From: Isochrysis galbana
Lineage: Eukaryota; Haptophyta; Isochrysidales; Isochrysidaceae
Length of the DNA stretch: 64,000 nucleotides
Assembly (NCBI GenBank): GCA_018136815.1
Contig: CM030933.1
Coordinates: 2,777,144-2,841,143, forward strand
Direction: 5' to 3'
How positions within the stretch are numbered: the stretch's first letter is position 1; each line of letters opens with the position of its first letter. Below the pieces are notes generated by a model. It saw only the letters and a list, made by a program, of their open reading frames with translations, did not search any database and had not been told where the DNA came from. Of the stretch, positions 34,068 to 43,479 are shown piece by piece. The translations under genes and the position numbers were made by a program.

Positions 34068-37000
34068 TTACGAGGAGTCTGCCTCCGAGAGATCTCCCAC
34101 GGCAGTGTCCCCGAAGCTGCTCTCGGCCGCAGTTGGAGCACATGCAACGGCAGCATTCGGTCCCGGCGAGGGAGATAGCCCGAGTCGCCGAGCCAAGGCG
34201 CGAGCGAGATCGTGCTTTTGGCCTGAAGACTTCGATAGCATGGGCGGAGACAGCACACCTACTCGGGTCCTTGGTACGGCGACGGCAACTTTGCTCCTTT
34301 TTGCCGACCGCGCCTCCTTCTCATGGCAACTGTCCGCTACGATTGCCGTCACGGCAGTATTTGTAGCCATGTCCGACTCTAGGGGATTCGCATTATGAGT
34401 GCTTGCTGGGGCTCCTTCTCGCGCCCGTTGGCGCTTTGCACCTCTTCCCACCGGCGCAAACTTTTCCTTCCGAACAGGCGATGAACTCTGAATAGCATCG
34501 ATGACAGAGCCCGTAGAGCTTGAACCTGGTTGAGTAGAAGCCGCAAAGCCTGCGCCTGGTTCAACCTCCTCTACGTCGGGTTCGGCACTACCCCGAGCAG
34601 GCGAGGATTCTGAAGCCCTCGCTAAGGATCTCGGCTTGCCTCGAGAGTATCCCCCGGTCTTGTTGTCGCCACGACGTGCGATCGCCTTCCTGGCCTTCCT
34701 CGACGATGGCGAGGCAGTCGAAGCTTCTGCTCCAGCACCCGGAGCGGTCTGGGCCCCGCCTACCGCCTTCCGAAGCCGCTCTGAGCTATACCGAGCGAAA
34801 CGATAGTCAAAATGGAAGTAGTTCGAGATTCGTGTCTGCGCCAATGTGTCCTCGAACGCGCGCATTACAGGAAGCAAGGCCTCATCAGCCTTTTGCTGGT
34901 CCCATCCAAACTTGTGTAGACAGAATTGGCGTAACCCTTGCAAATCGGGGCGTCCCCATTCACACCCATCGTTGTCGAAACGGTCGACTGCAGGATTGAG
35001 GTAGGCATCAGCAACCTGCGCACTCGGGAAGTGGTCCGGAAACACCCAATTGCGCCGCGTCTTGCGGTGTCGGTTTTTGTACGCGCGCAGCCGGAGCTCG
35101 GCACCCGTTTGGCCAACGGTGTCGCCGCCATCCTCGTTGTCATCTTTGGAGCCGCCAGTGTAATCTGACTCCCACTTCTTGGCCCATTCCGCAAATGCCT
35201 TTAGGCCACCGGCGTCTTTGAAGTTTGTCACAACTTCCATAGCGTTCACGATGCCGACGCCGTGCACACCGTCCGTGTAGTCAGAGCCAAGCAGTTGGGC
35301 GAGGTCGATGAGTTGTTCGCGCCCGATGCCAAGCTCGCCTTCGACGTCATCCATCTGATAGTATTCAATGTTTCGGCTCTCGGCAAAAAGGTTCTTGTAC
35401 ACGTGCCGCGCGCCAAAGAGTAAGACATCATTGTCCTCAGTCACCACGCCATCAACAAGTCCGCACATCTCAAGCGCCGCGCATTGCGCCTCGGCCTCCA
35501 TGGGGGCCACAATGAAAGGCACGCCGAAGAGCGCAAGTAGGGTCTTTGCATCTTCGAGATGTTCGTCGGTGACCATCTCCGCGTCACGTTGTTGCTTCCG
35601 TTGCAGCTCCCGCAGCATCGAGGCCTCGCTCTCCAAGTCGCTCAGCATTTCCGCTCGAGTCCTCGCCGACGCTCGCGGCACCTCGCGCTCAGTAGGTACT
35701 AGCGGCAACGGCATAGCGGTGAATCTTGCAGGTGGTCGCTGGAGCGGAGGAAGATTAGCCGGCAGCTCTGCGGCGGTACCGGACGGGCCGCTATGGTTAT
35801 TCACATGGCGAGGTCGTGCGTGCTCGGCCGGATGCTCCGACGATGAAGTCTGAGGGGTGAGCGTCATCCGCGAAGATGTTGCCTGCGATCCGGCAGCCAA
35901 AGCACGGGAAATGGACGAATCGGGCACCTCGATGTCGCTATCCTCATCGCACGACCCAGAGCCTGTCTCTTGTGCCAGTGCTGTGCGCTGAGGTGCATTC
36001 GTGTTCTCTTCATCCGCATCAGAAGCTGTTGTCACGCCAGCATGCTCTGGAGGGGCGATGGGGGCTGCCGCGTCTAGCGGGCTGTCATCCTCCACGTCCC
36101 GTCCTTCTGCAGAATCTTTGTCAAATCGCGGCTGCTGCTGGGAGGGCTGTAGCGATGATAGAGATTGCGAGGGCGAGTGCCGTGAGACGAGAGCTACGTC
36201 GGCAGGCGATGGCGTGGGCCGGTTTTGGCCTCCCGCCTGCTCGACAACACAGGTGGGAGGCGGCGAGGTGGCAAGTTGCTTGTCGTCCTCAGCACGCGCG
36301 CCTCTGAAGGCGCGCATCATTCGCATTTTTTGTTCCATCCGCCAGGCCGAACTCCGCGGATGGACAAGATCATTTCCAGATTCATGGGCACTCGATGCAG
36401 TGACATCATGCCTCACGACGTCATCGAGTGTAGAAGAACGAGGCAAATCTATCTCATCGGCCTCGCGGAAGTGCTCCTCACCGTCGCTGTCGGATCTTAG
36501 ATGGTCTCCAGTACGCTCCCCCACTCCCTCAAATCCTTCTTCCTCCTCGGCTTCCTCGTCCAACACGTAGGGAACATCTACAGAGCCTTGCCCAACCCCT
36601 CCCTCTAATTCCCCATCACACAACGAAATTGGATGTTCACGCTTTGAGCCTGGTCCGCCGACATGGCGCACTACAAAGGCGTCGTTCGCGAACAGGTCGT
36701 CTTCCGAGTCAGAAAGGTCGTCCAGGCGATATTCGACGTGCATGTCTTTGCAAGCAAGGGGCGCATTAGGACTCGCGTCTTCCGAGCTCCTTGTCGCCTG
36801 GACGCCAAGCATGGCGGGCTTGGTGCTCTCTAGCTGCACACCTCGATGTTCTAAAGTAAGGTCCACCGCCACACCCGGGAAGCAAGAGGTTGCGGCGCGG
36901 GCATGAACAACCTCGGCAGGGCAGGGAACTGGGTGAGGAAGCAATGAGGCAGCCTTGGCAAGGGCGAGCACATCATCCTCCTCGTCGCTGTTCGACCCGC

Positions 37001-38519
37001 CAGTCGCGTCGACGATAAATCCCCCTGCCCCCGAGTAGTCAGGGGTTTCAGCCTCCTGTAGGTGTCCTCCTTGCGCCATTGGCCTCTTCCCTTCCTTGCG
37101 GCGCGCAGTTGCAGCGTCCTCGTAGGAAAGTGCGATTGCTCTAGCAATGTCGGCGTCCTCGTCGACCAAGTTGACCACCTCGGCGCGAGCATGCGGCGAT
37201 TGGCAAGCTGCACCGTTCTGAGCCTGATGGATAGCCACGAGCTTGCTGGTATCGTGGTCGGCCGCTTGACCCTCGCCTGCGCCGATGCTTACCGGAACAT
37301 CAGCATTCTCATCCCAGTCATGTTCACCCTCATACCACTCCGCAGAGGTATCGCTGTGCTCGGGGCCAAGCGCAATGCCCTTGCTTGGTGCATCATGCTT
37401 CCGCAACAACATGTACTCACGGTCAGCGTCGCCCATGATGCGTTTGCGCGCCTGAGCTTTATCGTTCAAAGAATCTCGCAATTTGTCGACACGGCTCGCC
37501 ACCTTTGACATCTCCACGTAGTTTTCCAGCTGTGCGTACGAGAAGCTGGTAGCAGAATGCTGCGTGCGCACCAGCTCGTCCCTACGGCGTGTGCGCTCGC
37601 TCAGTTTGATCTCATCCAGGATTTCAAACTGCAGAGCTGGAGGTAGCCGAGCGACGGCTTCCTCGTCGAGGTCGGCAGCGCGCGGGACAATGACGGAGCC
37701 CAGGGCCGCGCGCGTCAGTGCCGAGGCGCCAACATCTCCATTCAACAACCGCTGCCCACCATCCTTTACAGCTGCCGCCGCAAGTACGTCTGAGTATGTC
37801 ATCCCGCTGCCGATGCCGTGAACGCCCCCAGATGCGCCTCCAGTAGGCAGCGACTCGTCCTTACCAGCGGGGTCCTCCCAGCTGTCATCGTCCCGCTTTC
37901 CCAGTCCGTGGACCGAGCCGGCAATATCAGCGCTGAACCCACCAGAGTCTATCTGCCCACCCTCTCCTGTCCGCCATGACTCTCCAAATGGAAGCTCGTC
38001 TCCGTTGAACTGGTCAAACGTCGGCACGGGCGACTGGTCGGCTCTAGTGCTGTTAGACCTGGTGGGACCCTTCGATGAGGATGCTGTGCGATCTCCCAAA
38101 CCCTTTGACGCCGCATCGGCCCCTTTGTGGGAGTCACTGTCGGAGACAACTCCGTGGAGGAGATGCCTCCCACGCATCTGGTTGAGCAGAAGCTTCTCAG
38201 CAGTGCGGCGCAGGCTGCTTTCCTGCCGCTGGCGGAACTCGCGGCGGCGCGCAACAGTTCTACGCTTGATTGCGGGGGTGCCGCCGTCGAAGACGAGCAG
38301 TGGCCGTATGTGCAGGAAGAGGAGCTTGCATAGCCGGCGGAAGAGGCCATACTGCGGAGCGTTCTGCATCATCTCTCCGGTGGTGCTGTCGCGCATCGCC
38401 TTGATGAATTGTATGAGCCAGATGGAGGCATCGACGGCGAGCCGCTTCCTGTCGAGCACGTCGACGGAGCAGCGGCGGCCACACGGCGCGAGAAGGTCCC
38501 AGAGGCCCTGGACACCCAT
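34068..38519 (-). CDS. ERCC5: XPG/Rad2 structure-specific endonuclease (ERCC5/UVH3)
   Basis: A single exon of 1,483 residues; start MGVQGLWDLL at 38519 is the classic XPG N-terminus (upstream frame is CT/C repeat). The N domain (1 to about 105) has VDASIWL and LLVFDGG metal ligands. The I domain (about 985-1085) has MEAEAQCAAL, VVTEDNDVLLFG and the helix-hairpin-helix GSDYTDGVHGVGIVNA. All expected catalytic carboxylates are present. Between them the long acidic spacer keeps the conserved LPPALQFEILDEIKLSERTR and SYAQLENYVEMSKVA blocks of XPG orthologues, plus a ubiquitin-interacting-motif-like helix (DIARAIALSYEDAA, about 455-468). Near 1228, QTRISNYF is a perfect PIP box for PCNA. XPG makes the 3' incision in nucleotide excision repair and stabilises TFIIH. 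Divergent from the CHI gene, 469 bp apart. Confidence 0.95.
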   Translation of the reverse strand: MGVQGLWDLLAPCGRRCSVDVLDRKRLAVDASIWLIQFIKAMRDSTTGEMMQNAPQYGLFRRLCKLLFLHIRPLLVFDGGTPAIKRRTVARRREFRQRQESSLRRTAEKLLLNQMRGRHLLHGVVSDSDSHKGADAASKGLGDRTASSSKGPTRSNSTRADQSPVPTFDQFNGDELPFGESWRTGEGGQIDSGGFSADIAGSVHGLGKRDDDSWEDPAGKDESLPTGGASGGVHGIGSGMTYSDVLAAAAVKDGGQRLLNGDVGASALTRAALGSVIVPRAADLDEEAVARLPPALQFEILDEIKLSERTRRRDELVRTQHSATSFSYAQLENYVEMSKVASRVDKLRDSLNDKAQARKRIMGDADREYMLLRKHDAPSKGIALGPEHSDTSAEWYEGEHDWDENADVPVSIGAGEGQAADHDTSKLVAIHQAQNGAACQSPHARAEVVNLVDEDADIARAIALSYEDAATARRKEGKRPMAQGGHLQEAETPDYSGAGGFIVDATGGSNSDEEDDVLALAKAASLLPHPVPCPAEVVHARAATSCFPGVAVDLTLEHRGVQLESTKPAMLGVQATRSSEDASPNAPLACKDMHVEYRLDDLSDSEDDLFANDAFVVRHVGGPGSKREHPISLCDGELEGGVGQGSVDVPYVLDEEAEEEEGFEGVGERTGDHLRSDSDGEEHFREADEIDLPRSSTLDDVVRHDVTASSAHESGNDLVHPRSSAWRMEQKMRMMRAFRGARAEDDKQLATSPPPTCVVEQAGGQNRPTPSPADVALVSRHSPSQSLSSLQPSQQQPRFDKDSAEGRDVEDDSPLDAAAPIAPPEHAGVTTASDADEENTNAPQRTALAQETGSGSCDEDSDIEVPDSSISRALAAGSQATSSRMTLTPQTSSSEHPAEHARPRHVNNHSGPSGTAAELPANLPPLQRPPARFTAMPLPLVPTEREVPRASARTRAEMLSDLESEASMLRELQRKQQRDAEMVTDEHLEDAKTLLALFGVPFIVAPMEAEAQCAALEMCGLVDGVVTEDNDVLLFGARHVYKNLFAESRNIEYYQMDDVEGELGIGREQLIDLAQLLGSDYTDGVHGVGIVNAMEVVTNFKDAGGLKAFAEWAKKWESDYTGGSKDDNEDGGDTVGQTGAELRLRAYKNRHRKTRRNWVFPDHFPSAQVADAYLNPAVDRFDNDGCEWGRPDLQGLRQFCLHKFGWDQQKADEALLPVMRAFEDTLAQTRISNYFHFDYRFARYSSERLRKAVGGAQTAPGAGAEASTASPSSRKARKAIARRGDNKTGGYSRGKPRSLARASESSPARGSAEPDVEEVEPGAGFAASTQPGSSSTGSVIDAIQSSSPVRKEKFAPVGRGAKRQRAREGAPASTHNANPLESDMATNTAVTAIVADSCHEKEARSAKRSKVAVAVPRTRVGVLSPPMLSKSSGQKHDLARALARRLGLSPSPGPNAAVACAPTAAESSFGDTAVGDLSEADSS

Positions 38520-38988
38520 CGGCGGCGGCGCGCTCCGGCTGACGCGTCCCGAGGGAGGAGGCGGGACCCCCGGCGGCGGCGGGGGGGGGGGGGGGGGGAG
38601 AAAAGGGAAAAGGGGAAAGGAGAAAGAAGAGTCCCCCCCCACCCCTCCCCCTCCCCCCCGCTCTCATTCACGGAGGAAGCAACCCTCTCTACTCTACTCT
38701 TACTCTACTCTACGACGTAGAACTACCACTCGAGCTCTACATATATTCGACTCTTCACGGTCCGTTCACGGATCGATCCGCACTGAGAGATATCGAGGGA
38801 AAAATCTGCGCGGCGGAATCCCTCACACACAGGCGCTGCCGCATCTCACGTCGGCAGCGGAGGCGCACTGCCTCGACCAGTCCCTTTCCTTCTCATGTAC
38901 ACGGCGAATGCGCCGTGCGCGCGCGGCGATGCGCGCGGATGAGCACATGCCATAGCCTCTAAGGCTACCCGCCCAACCGCCCAGGATT
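38520..38988. promoter_or_regulatory. Shared divergent promoter region, XPG / CHI-like
   Basis: 469 bp between two start codons on opposite strands. The XPG side (38580-38665) is a G-run and GGAGAAAGAAGAG purine tract followed by C runs. The middle has ACTCTACTCTTACTCTACTC repeats (about 38690-38715). Regulatory role inferred from position. Confidence 0.5.
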
Positions 38989-39977
38989 ATGCGTACGCAA
39001 CAGCCAGCCGCTCTGTCGTGCTGCAGGTCATCTTCCAAGACGTTGCTCTTTGCCGCCGTGGCAGTCGGGCTTGGATATTATTCCTTCATGGGAAGCGCGT
39101 CGGGCGAGTCGGCCATCGACGGCCTTGTGTTCCCAGAATCCATACGCGTCTCAGGATCCAAGCAGACGCTCATTGGAGGAGGGACTCGGTTCAAGTACGG
39201 CGCTGTCAAGGTATGTGCAAAAGGTCCAAGGCACCGTTCTCTCAGGTGTTACAGGCTGTCCTGTGCGCCTTAGCCCTCCTGCTTCAGCGCCTGTGGACCT
39301 TATGGCTTTTCGCAAATGTCAGGTATATGCGGCGGGCTTGTACCTTGACGGCTCCATCATGTCCTCCCTCAAGAAGTTCTCAGCGATTCCTGCCGCGGCA
39401 CTCACCAAGACTCAAGCATTTTTCGACGTGATCACCTCTGCACGACAGGCCAAGACAATGCTGCTCCGTTTCCATCGTTCAGTTGGAGCTCCCGCTGTCA
39501 TTGAGGTGACTGAGCCCCCCCTTCCCCGTGGGGCACCCGCGATGGTCATGTGCCCAAGCACCGCTTCGAGTCGGCTTGTGACACAGCTGAATGAGTTCAT
39601 TAAATTCTCCGGCATGCGACTCCTTGACAAGCAGTGTCACAGCGACCAGTCTGCATTGTGTTTCAGTCCGTATGCGCTTTGTCGAAATGGTCTTACAGGC
39701 GCTGCGCGATGCTCTGAAGCCCAAGGTCGATGCCAAGGGGGTGTCAAAGTTCGAAAGTGCTCTCTCCAATGTACTTGGGGAGACCGTGCCAAAAGACTCT
39801 CAACTGTTTCTCACCTGCAAGGCGGACTCGGTGTACATTTCTACCTCGGAGTCCACCGGGTCACACGTGAATGCCAAGGGCCTCTGTCCCGCATTGTTTG
39901 GGGTCTATCTGGGCAAGTCGCCCATCTCACCTGCGATCAAGTCGGGTGTTGCAACTGGGTTCACGAAACTCGAGTAG
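38989..39977 (+). CDS. Chalcone-isomerase-fold protein (fatty-acid-binding type)
   Basis: Three exons: 38989-39210, 39323 to about 39505, and 39667-39977. The fold signature is VFPESIRVSGSKQTLIGGGTRFKYGAVK|VYAAGLYLD in exons 1-2, then QAFFD, KTMLLRFHRS, and in exon 3 MRFVEMVLQALRDALKPKV, FLTCKADSVYIS and ALFGVYLGKSPISPAIKSG. Residues needed for true chalcone cyclisation are not evident; non-plant members bind fatty acids in plastids. Residues about 15-38 are hydrophobic, consistent with an anchor or targeting leader. Exon 1/2 is a clean junction. Exon 2/3 is unresolved: the obvious donor (ATTGAG|GTGACT, 39506) and acceptor (TTTCAG, 39666) are one base out of phase, so the donor is elsewhere, or there is a sequence error. 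Confidence 0.85.
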
Positions 39978-40699
39978 AGGATACAAGCGTCTACCAGACG
40001 ATGGCTATATATCGGAACCATTTTTGTTGAGCTAGGCGCTTGCTTCTGTCCACACGCTGGAAGCGTGCACAGAGTAGGTTGACCCCAGCGAATGCTGCTC
40101 GAATGCCCATCAACGCCCTCCGCGAAGTGTACGCACGATGTTCGTTTTGCTACCTAGTAATGTTGGCTAAAAGTGGGAAGACAATCTCGTGGTGGTACCG
40201 GCGATCGGACAATGTTTGGTCAGCTCGTCATCTGGCTTCCGGAGGATGTGAAGCTCAGGAGGCTAGCCAGCACTTCAACCATGATCCCGTGATCTATAGT
40301 GAAGTCCAGCCATCCCCATTTTCATGAGTTGTGTGCTGGCCTCCAAGCACCCAAACCGAGTGCCAAGTGCGTATGCATTTGGTTGAGCCCGAGCTCTCAC
40401 TGTGCAAAAAAAAATACCTAGGGATCTGCCTGGCACTAGACGACATTTTCAAAACGATCCACGACCTCAGAGACCACACCCCAACACAAGCCGATACAAT
40501 ATCCCTTGCCGAACAAGCCACCGAAAGACTATTCAAAGTCGCGTTCCGTCAAAAGAGGGCCAGGTGATATTTTTTTCACCCAGAATGCTTGTTTCTTTTT
40601 AGGTAGGAATGTCACTTGTATTATTATCACGAAGATGAGTACAAAGCTAATCACAACATACAAGGACGCGGCGCGTGCGCATAGCAACTCCCCCCCCAG
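39978..40699. other. Spacer with a possible mobile-element ORF fragment
   Basis: A short plus-strand frame (about 40406-40567) ends IFKTIHDLRDHTPTQADTIS...RQKRAR and has more AT-rich codons than its neighbours, so it may be a relic of an element. Not recognised. Confidence 0.4.
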
Positions 40700-41068
40700 C
40701 TACGCAGGCTGAGTTTTCATCTTTTTCGTCTTTTTCTCACATCCCTCATCCTCGATCCTATTGTCGATGTTGTCGTTCTGCTGGCAGGCGACGATGTCGC
40801 TTGGCTGATCTTGGATGGCGAGGTCCGTGATGCGTGCGAGGACGGCCTTCTTGTTCTCCATATAGAGTTTGCCAGCTGCTCGGCTCACTTGCACCATGGG
40901 ACTCGTTTCAGCGTACGCGACCGCCGTGATGTATTCCATGCAGAGGTACGCGACGGCGGCCTCGTCTCCAATGTATTTGGTCTTTGGGATCTTGTCGTAC
41001 TCGTCGGAGTAGTCGCCGACGAGCATGAGGTTTGCCTTGCACCAACGGCCCATGTATGGCTTGATGAA

Positions 41069-43164
41069 AAAAAATCTTCTTATGAATTCCCGCTACGTAT
41101 GCGGCGTGAGGCAGCTTGCTAGTGTACCCCCCTACTACCCTACCTTAACCCCTAGCAACCCCCTTCCCCTTCCCCAGTTCCCTCTTTAGCGGAGAAGCTG
41201 GTTCCAGGGGGGCCGCGCGCGCTGCTTCGGCCGGGAGTTGGAGAGAAGGGGGTGGGGGATTGTGGCTCGTCTCTTGATCCAGTTTCGACTCGGATTGTCT
41301 TCGTTAATACGACGCGAGATCTTTATTGGTTTTCGGTGCGGTTCTTATTAAGGGATTTAGCTACCCTAGGTGATGTTTCTTATGTCCAGGCCTCTCGCCG
41401 CCTGCAAGAGGTCCTCTGTTGCTCCTAGATTGAAATCCTTGTCTACAGTGTACAGTGGGCTTATCATTTTCCGTACATGTTTGTTGCTCGGGGCGTGTAG
41501 CCCCATGTTCTCGCGTTGTTTTTTTAATCTTTGAAAGAAACCGACCTTTGCCGTTACTAATAAGTGGTATCTCGTAAGGATTGCTCTCAGTATTGTTCTT
41601 TTTTTTTTAACTTCTTAATAGTCTCACCGCACACGCGGCCGTGGACCCTCTACTTTCTACTCACGCAGCAAACCTTTCTACACCCCCTCTCTCCCGGCCC
41701 TTTCCCCCCCGCCATCAGGCGACTCCCCCCGTGCACTACTAGGGGGATAGGGGAAAAGGGCTTAGATATGGTCGGTGGCCCGCGCCCCCCCCCGGTGATC
41801 CGTTCCCCCCTTCCTCCTATGCCTGCCGGGCTGGCGGCGTCCTCAGTCCCGACTTCTCCTGTAAACAGGTGCGGGACTTACATATTTTCCGGTGAGCGGA
41901 GCCCTCGCTCCGCCCACCCCCTTCTCCGCGCTCTCTCTCCCCTCTCCTGCAGGCACGCGCGATGGCGCGCCTGCGACAGGCCTGCAGCTGCCTCTGGAGA
42001 CCCCTGGAGGCTCCTGGAGGCCAGCTCAGGGGGCAGAGGAGGCTGGGGCTGGGCCCTGGTCTCCCCTGCCTCTCCCTCGCTGGCGCTCCTGGGCCTCAGG
42101 GGCCCCCACTCTGCACCTGTCTGCCTGTCGAACAGGGGGGGAGAGGGGGTTGGAGCGATGGGCTGGCCACGAGGGGCCAGGACGCGCGAATCAGGCGAGC
42201 CTGTCAGGGAGAGAGTGGGTCAGCATGGCAGTGGCCTCCTGGCAAGCCATCAGGCATGCCAGGAGAGTGGGTGGTTCCTCCCCCATGGCAGGGGAGGAGT
42301 GGAGAGAGGGGGGGGCTCGTGCCCCCCCATGGGCGAACTAAGTATAAACTTAGTTGGCTCAGTATTGTTCTAACGGACCTACCGTCCGCGTTGCCATATT
42401 GGATGTTGTAAAAGTCCGTAAGGATATATCTCCACGCCAGGATACCTAAGTATCCTGAGGAGGGATGCGGTCTATCTATCTGATAGCAAAAAAGACGCTG
42501 GGCTATCTCAGAGCCCGGCCTAAGAATCATTCCCAGAAGTCCTTCGATGAACTCGAAGATGGGCTCCATCGCGATGCACGTGGCTATGTGGGTGGAGCTC
42601 TCGGGGGCTATACCGCAAAAGCGGCACGTCGGATCGTCGGCGAACCGGTTCGCCGTGGCTATTCTCCTATGTAGAACGTGTTTGAAGTGCATATACGAGT
42701 CCCTCGGTGTCAAAAAGTTGTACTTGTATAGCTGAGATACTTGTTTCCATTTCCCGGAGAGGTCCGGCAGTCGTTTTTCCCACCTCAATGTGGATTTTTG
42801 CTTCTTCGTTTTCCTCATTGCGAGGAACGCTTTGGTCAGCGCCTTGACGTTAACATCTTCTAGGGTTTTATTCGTGCCTTTAAACATGTATTCTTGCGGT
42901 ATCGGGTACGCCGTCTCGGCCGGGCCGTCGTATGCTCGGCCCCACTTCAGCGGAGTGCATAGTTCGTCCGGTAATGGCTGCGGGTTGGCCCTCTCATGGA
43001 TATGGGGTTCTCCCATAACGTTAAGCTTGACAGCTTGACTACGTGATAGGCGCCACTCCGGCGCAAGTAATACTTGTGTTCTTTATCCACCAGGATGTCT
43101 CCTAGGTCGTGCGCGTCTGGGTCTTCTTGAGGGGCTAACTCATGTTCTCCCGGAGTGAGGGGGG
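41069..43164 (-). mobile_element. LINE family 1 (copy D), 5'-truncated, host of nested element
   Basis: Bounded by a 17-bp target duplication ATGTATGGCTTGATGAA (41052-41068 and 43165-43181). The sense 3' end is AAGAAGA then T8 at 41069. The minus-strand ORF2 end is well preserved (42360-43016: KSTLRWEKRLPDLSGKW, CRFCGIAPESSTHIATC). It is interrupted by the 758-bp element at 41600-42357; without that and its duplication the LINE is 1,324 bp. RT is absent. Confidence 0.88.
41600..42357 (-). mobile_element. 758-bp non-autonomous retroelement nested in LINE D
   Basis: Inserted with a 14-bp target duplication CTCAGTATTGTTCT (41586-41599 and 42358-42371). Sense is minus. The 5' end starts with an 8-bp-stem hairpin AACTAAGTTTATACTTAGTT, then CGCCCATGGGGGGGCACGAG. 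The 3' end is ACTATTAAGAAGTT then A8. It encodes no convincing protein; GC-rich throughout. Its 5' half recurs at 61190-61600 (+) and its 3' half at 55500-55814 (+). The TAAGAAG end is shared with family 1 LINEs, which suggests it borrows their machinery. Confidence 0.85.
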
Positions 43165-43479
43165 ATGTATGGCTTGATGAATGCCCACATCGACGGGTAG
43201 CGTTCCTTGGCCAAATCCACGCGGAAGTCTCCACATCCACGGCCCATACCCATACCTGAGACTGTGGCGAGCAGCATCGCCAGGATGGCGCCGCTCATGC
43301 CCTCCTCCATGTGTTCGCAGAACTTGAGGGCTGGGCTGCGGATCTCCTCGTAGGTGCGGTGACCGAGTCGCTTGGCGAGGAAGACAAAGTACTGGCCCAT
43401 GGCGAAGGAGCGAGGAGGCTGGTTGGAGGAGGAAGAGGAGAGTGAAGCGGGGTGTGGTGGAAGAAGGCTGGGAGTTTTG

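Larger units (their letters stand above)
40700..43400 (-). pseudogene. Unknown gene split by LINE copy D
   Basis: Two minus-strand pieces, 43400-43165 and 41068-40700, become one continuous reading frame when the LINE and one copy of its 17-bp target duplication are set aside. The left piece begins MGQYFVFLAKRLGHRT and ends AFIKPY; the right piece resumes GRWCKANLMLVG and ends with a Lys-rich tail to a stop at 40700. The product is about 195 residues, mostly helical, with no motif I recognise. The upstream frame (43401-43480) is Ser/Pro-rich and then joins LINE sequence. It could be a host gene or the ORF of an older element. Confidence 0.55.

Noticed and set aside
41564-42411. Plus-strand ORFs of 149-269 residues in the 758-bp element
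   Set aside because: GC-driven open frames crossing the insertion boundary and TSD, so they cannot be real genes.
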